Part shown: piece after piece, positions 62,885-64,000 of the stretch
Position numbering within the stretch: the stretch's first letter is position 1
Layout: each line of letters opens with the position of its first letter
NCBI GenBank assembly: GCA_036257595.1
Contig: DATAFF010000135.1
Location: forward strand, 1-64,000
Reading direction: 5' to 3'
Length of the DNA stretch: 64,000 bases
Source of the DNA: DATAFF01 sp036257595
Lineage (GTDB): Bacteria; Pseudomonadota; Alphaproteobacteria; Rhizobiales; Aestuariivirgaceae
Position numbers and translations under genes: made by a program
The notes under the pieces: generated by a model
Seen by the model: the letters and a program-made list of their open reading frames with translations, nothing else
The model's database searches: none
What the model was told of the DNA's origin: nothing

Positions 62885-63916
62885 TCATCGGACGAGGAAG
62901 CGGATCTCCATGCAATGTTCATAGACTTCGCCGGGCTGCAACCGGGCATCAGGAAAATGCGCGAAATTCGGTGAATCGGGAAATTTCTGGGTTTCGAAGG
63001 TGACCCCCGAATATCGCCGGTAGAGCTGACCGCCCTTGCCGACCACCGGCGGATCAATATAGCCGGCCGTGTAGATTTGGACCCCGGGCTCGCTCGACCT
63101 GAGCTCCATCGTGCGCCCGGATTTCGGATCATGCAATGCGGCGACCGGCCTCAAACCAGGCCCGAAATCGCTGATGACCCAATTATTATCGTACCTGCCG
63201 CCTTCGCGGCCGATCGCCTTTTCTTCGCGGAAGTCGAACGCCGTCCCGGCAACCGCCAGGATCTCGCCGGTTGGGATGAGCTCGTCATCGACCGGTGTGT
63301 AGAACCCTGCATTGACCTGCAGCAGCTGATCGAGAACGTCGCCCGAATCATGACCTGCGAGATTCCAGTAGGAGTGATGCACGAGATTCACCACTGTTTC
63401 CTGATCGGATGACGCCGTCATGGTGATGATCAATCGGTCGTCATCGGTGAGGCAGTACTTCGACCTGGCGACAAGCCGGCCAGGGAACCCTTCATCGCCA
63501 TCCTCCGATACCAACGAGAAGCTGATCGAATTTTCAGCCTGGTCGATCTCGCCATCCCATATCTGTCTGTCGAAGCCCTTGAAGCCGCCATGAAGATGGT
63601 TCGGCCCATCGTTTCGGCTGACGTCGATCGGCCGCCCGCCCAGGACAAACCGGCCCCGTTTGATTCGATTGCCATATCGGCCGCAGGTCGCACCGAAATA
63701 GCTGTTGCTCTCGGCATAGGCCGCGAGGTCATCGAAGCCGAGTACCACATCGGCCGATATGCCATCCCGGTCCGGCACCATCATCGCGATGAGCCGTGCC
63801 CCAAAATTGGTGAGACGCGCGACCAGTCCATTCGCGTTGCTCAGCCTGTAGGCGCTGACCGCCTTTCCCTCATACACCCCGAATGGCTGTTCCACGACAA
63901 TCTCCGACATGAGCAT
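62885..63916 (-). CDS. galM: Aldose 1-epimerase (mutarotase)
   Basis: GalM interconverts alpha and beta anomers of aldoses. The 343-residue protein has the family motifs NFGARLIAMMVPDRDG, GATCGRYGNRIKRGRF, NDGPNHLHGGFKGFDRQIWDG, the catalytic histidine in VNLVHHSYWNLAGHDSG, and the catalytic glutamate in GVTFETQKFPDSPN. ATG codons at 63916 and 63910 are both possible. The promoter should be in the last 84 bases of the window; no partner sugar gene is visible. Confidence 0.95.
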   Translation of the reverse strand: MLMSEIVVEQPFGVYEGKAVSAYRLSNANGLVARLTNFGARLIAMMVPDRDGISADVVLGFDDLAAYAESNSYFGATCGRYGNRIKRGRFVLGGRPIDVSRNDGPNHLHGGFKGFDRQIWDGEIDQAENSISFSLVSEDGDEGFPGRLVARSKYCLTDDDRLIITMTASSDQETVVNLVHHSYWNLAGHDSGDVLDQLLQVNAGFYTPVDDELIPTGEILAVAGTAFDFREEKAIGREGGRYDNNWVISDFGPGLRPVAALHDPKSGRTMELRSSEPGVQIYTAGYIDPPVVGKGGQLYRRYSGVTFETQKFPDSPNFAHFPDARLQPGEVYEHCMEIRFLVR

Positions 63917-64000
63917 CGATCCAGCCTAGCCTTGGCTGGTCAGGCAGGGACTTTGACCCAAGATCCTCTATAGTGGACGCATTGTCCGGTTGAAATGGAG

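Overview
The window looks like chromosomal DNA of a GC-rich alphaproteobacterium, most likely a member of the Rhizobiales (Hyphomicrobiales). The main reasons are the gene order of the aa3 oxidase cluster (ctaC-ctaD-ctaB-small coxF-like ORF-ctaG-ctaE-surf1-thrC-M16 peptidase), the short HisG plus HisZ pair beside hisS, plant-type gshA next to rsmE, a LysR gene divergent from DUF1127 genes, an IalB-family protein, and a CIRCE-controlled groESL. No rRNA, tRNA, CRISPR array, prophage or insertion sequence with a transposase was seen. Coding density is high, and most operons use 4-base stop/start overlaps.

Layout. 0-2.4 kb: glycine cleavage genes gcvT-gcvH-gcvP (minus strand; gcvP runs off the left edge) behind a tandem glycine riboswitch. 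2.5-4.0 kb: ispH-rnhA. 4.0-6.1 kb: a three-gene cassette of unknown function bounded on both sides by heptanucleotide (TAGGCAG) repeat elements. 6.1-12.4 kb: peroxiredoxin, DsbD-N-like protein, YqgE, a 1164-residue PAS/GGDEF/EAL membrane protein, RimJ. 12.4-21.0 kb: M16 peptidase, thrC and the cytochrome c oxidase operon. 21.5-26.4 kb: IalB-like protein, tldD, HAD hydrolase, MATE pump, DUF937-like protein. 26.4-28.0 kb: two DUF1127 genes divergent from a LysR regulator. 28.0-33.6 kb: gshA, rsmE, ubiA, tldE/pmbA, an inositol-phosphatase-family gene and DUF4170. 33.7-38.7 kb: omega-aminotransferase, small secreted protein, degenerate EAL protein, HAD-IIA phosphatase, ribF. 38.7-41.5 kb: groESL and a fasciclin protein. 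41.6-44.9 kb: hisG-hisZ-hisS. 45.0-53.4 kb: a 2-hydroxyacid oxidation island (FAH-family hydrolase, lutABC, small cytochrome c, glcDEF). 53.6-57.6 kb: a two-subunit molybdenum hydroxylase with a dihaem cytochrome. 57.6-60.7 kb: a multicopper oxidase fused to an FG-GAP-type C-terminal domain. 60.8-64 kb: acetyltransferase, orphan NMT1/THI5-like binding protein, DUF6582 protein, galM.

How the genes work together. Several blocks feed the respiratory chain: lutABC and glcDEF oxidise lactate and glycolate, a small c-type cytochrome lies between them, the exported molybdenum hydroxylase appears to pass electrons to its own dihaem cytochrome, and the aa3 oxidase plus its assembly factors are the terminal sink. 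ubiA supplies quinone and ribF supplies flavin.

The least ordinary features are the dispersed heptamer-repeat elements, which share a core sequence and form the stop codons of four genes; a second stop-codon-embedded motif, TAGAGCAT; the multicopper oxidase fusion; and the repeat-bounded cassette at 4.2-5.8 kb.
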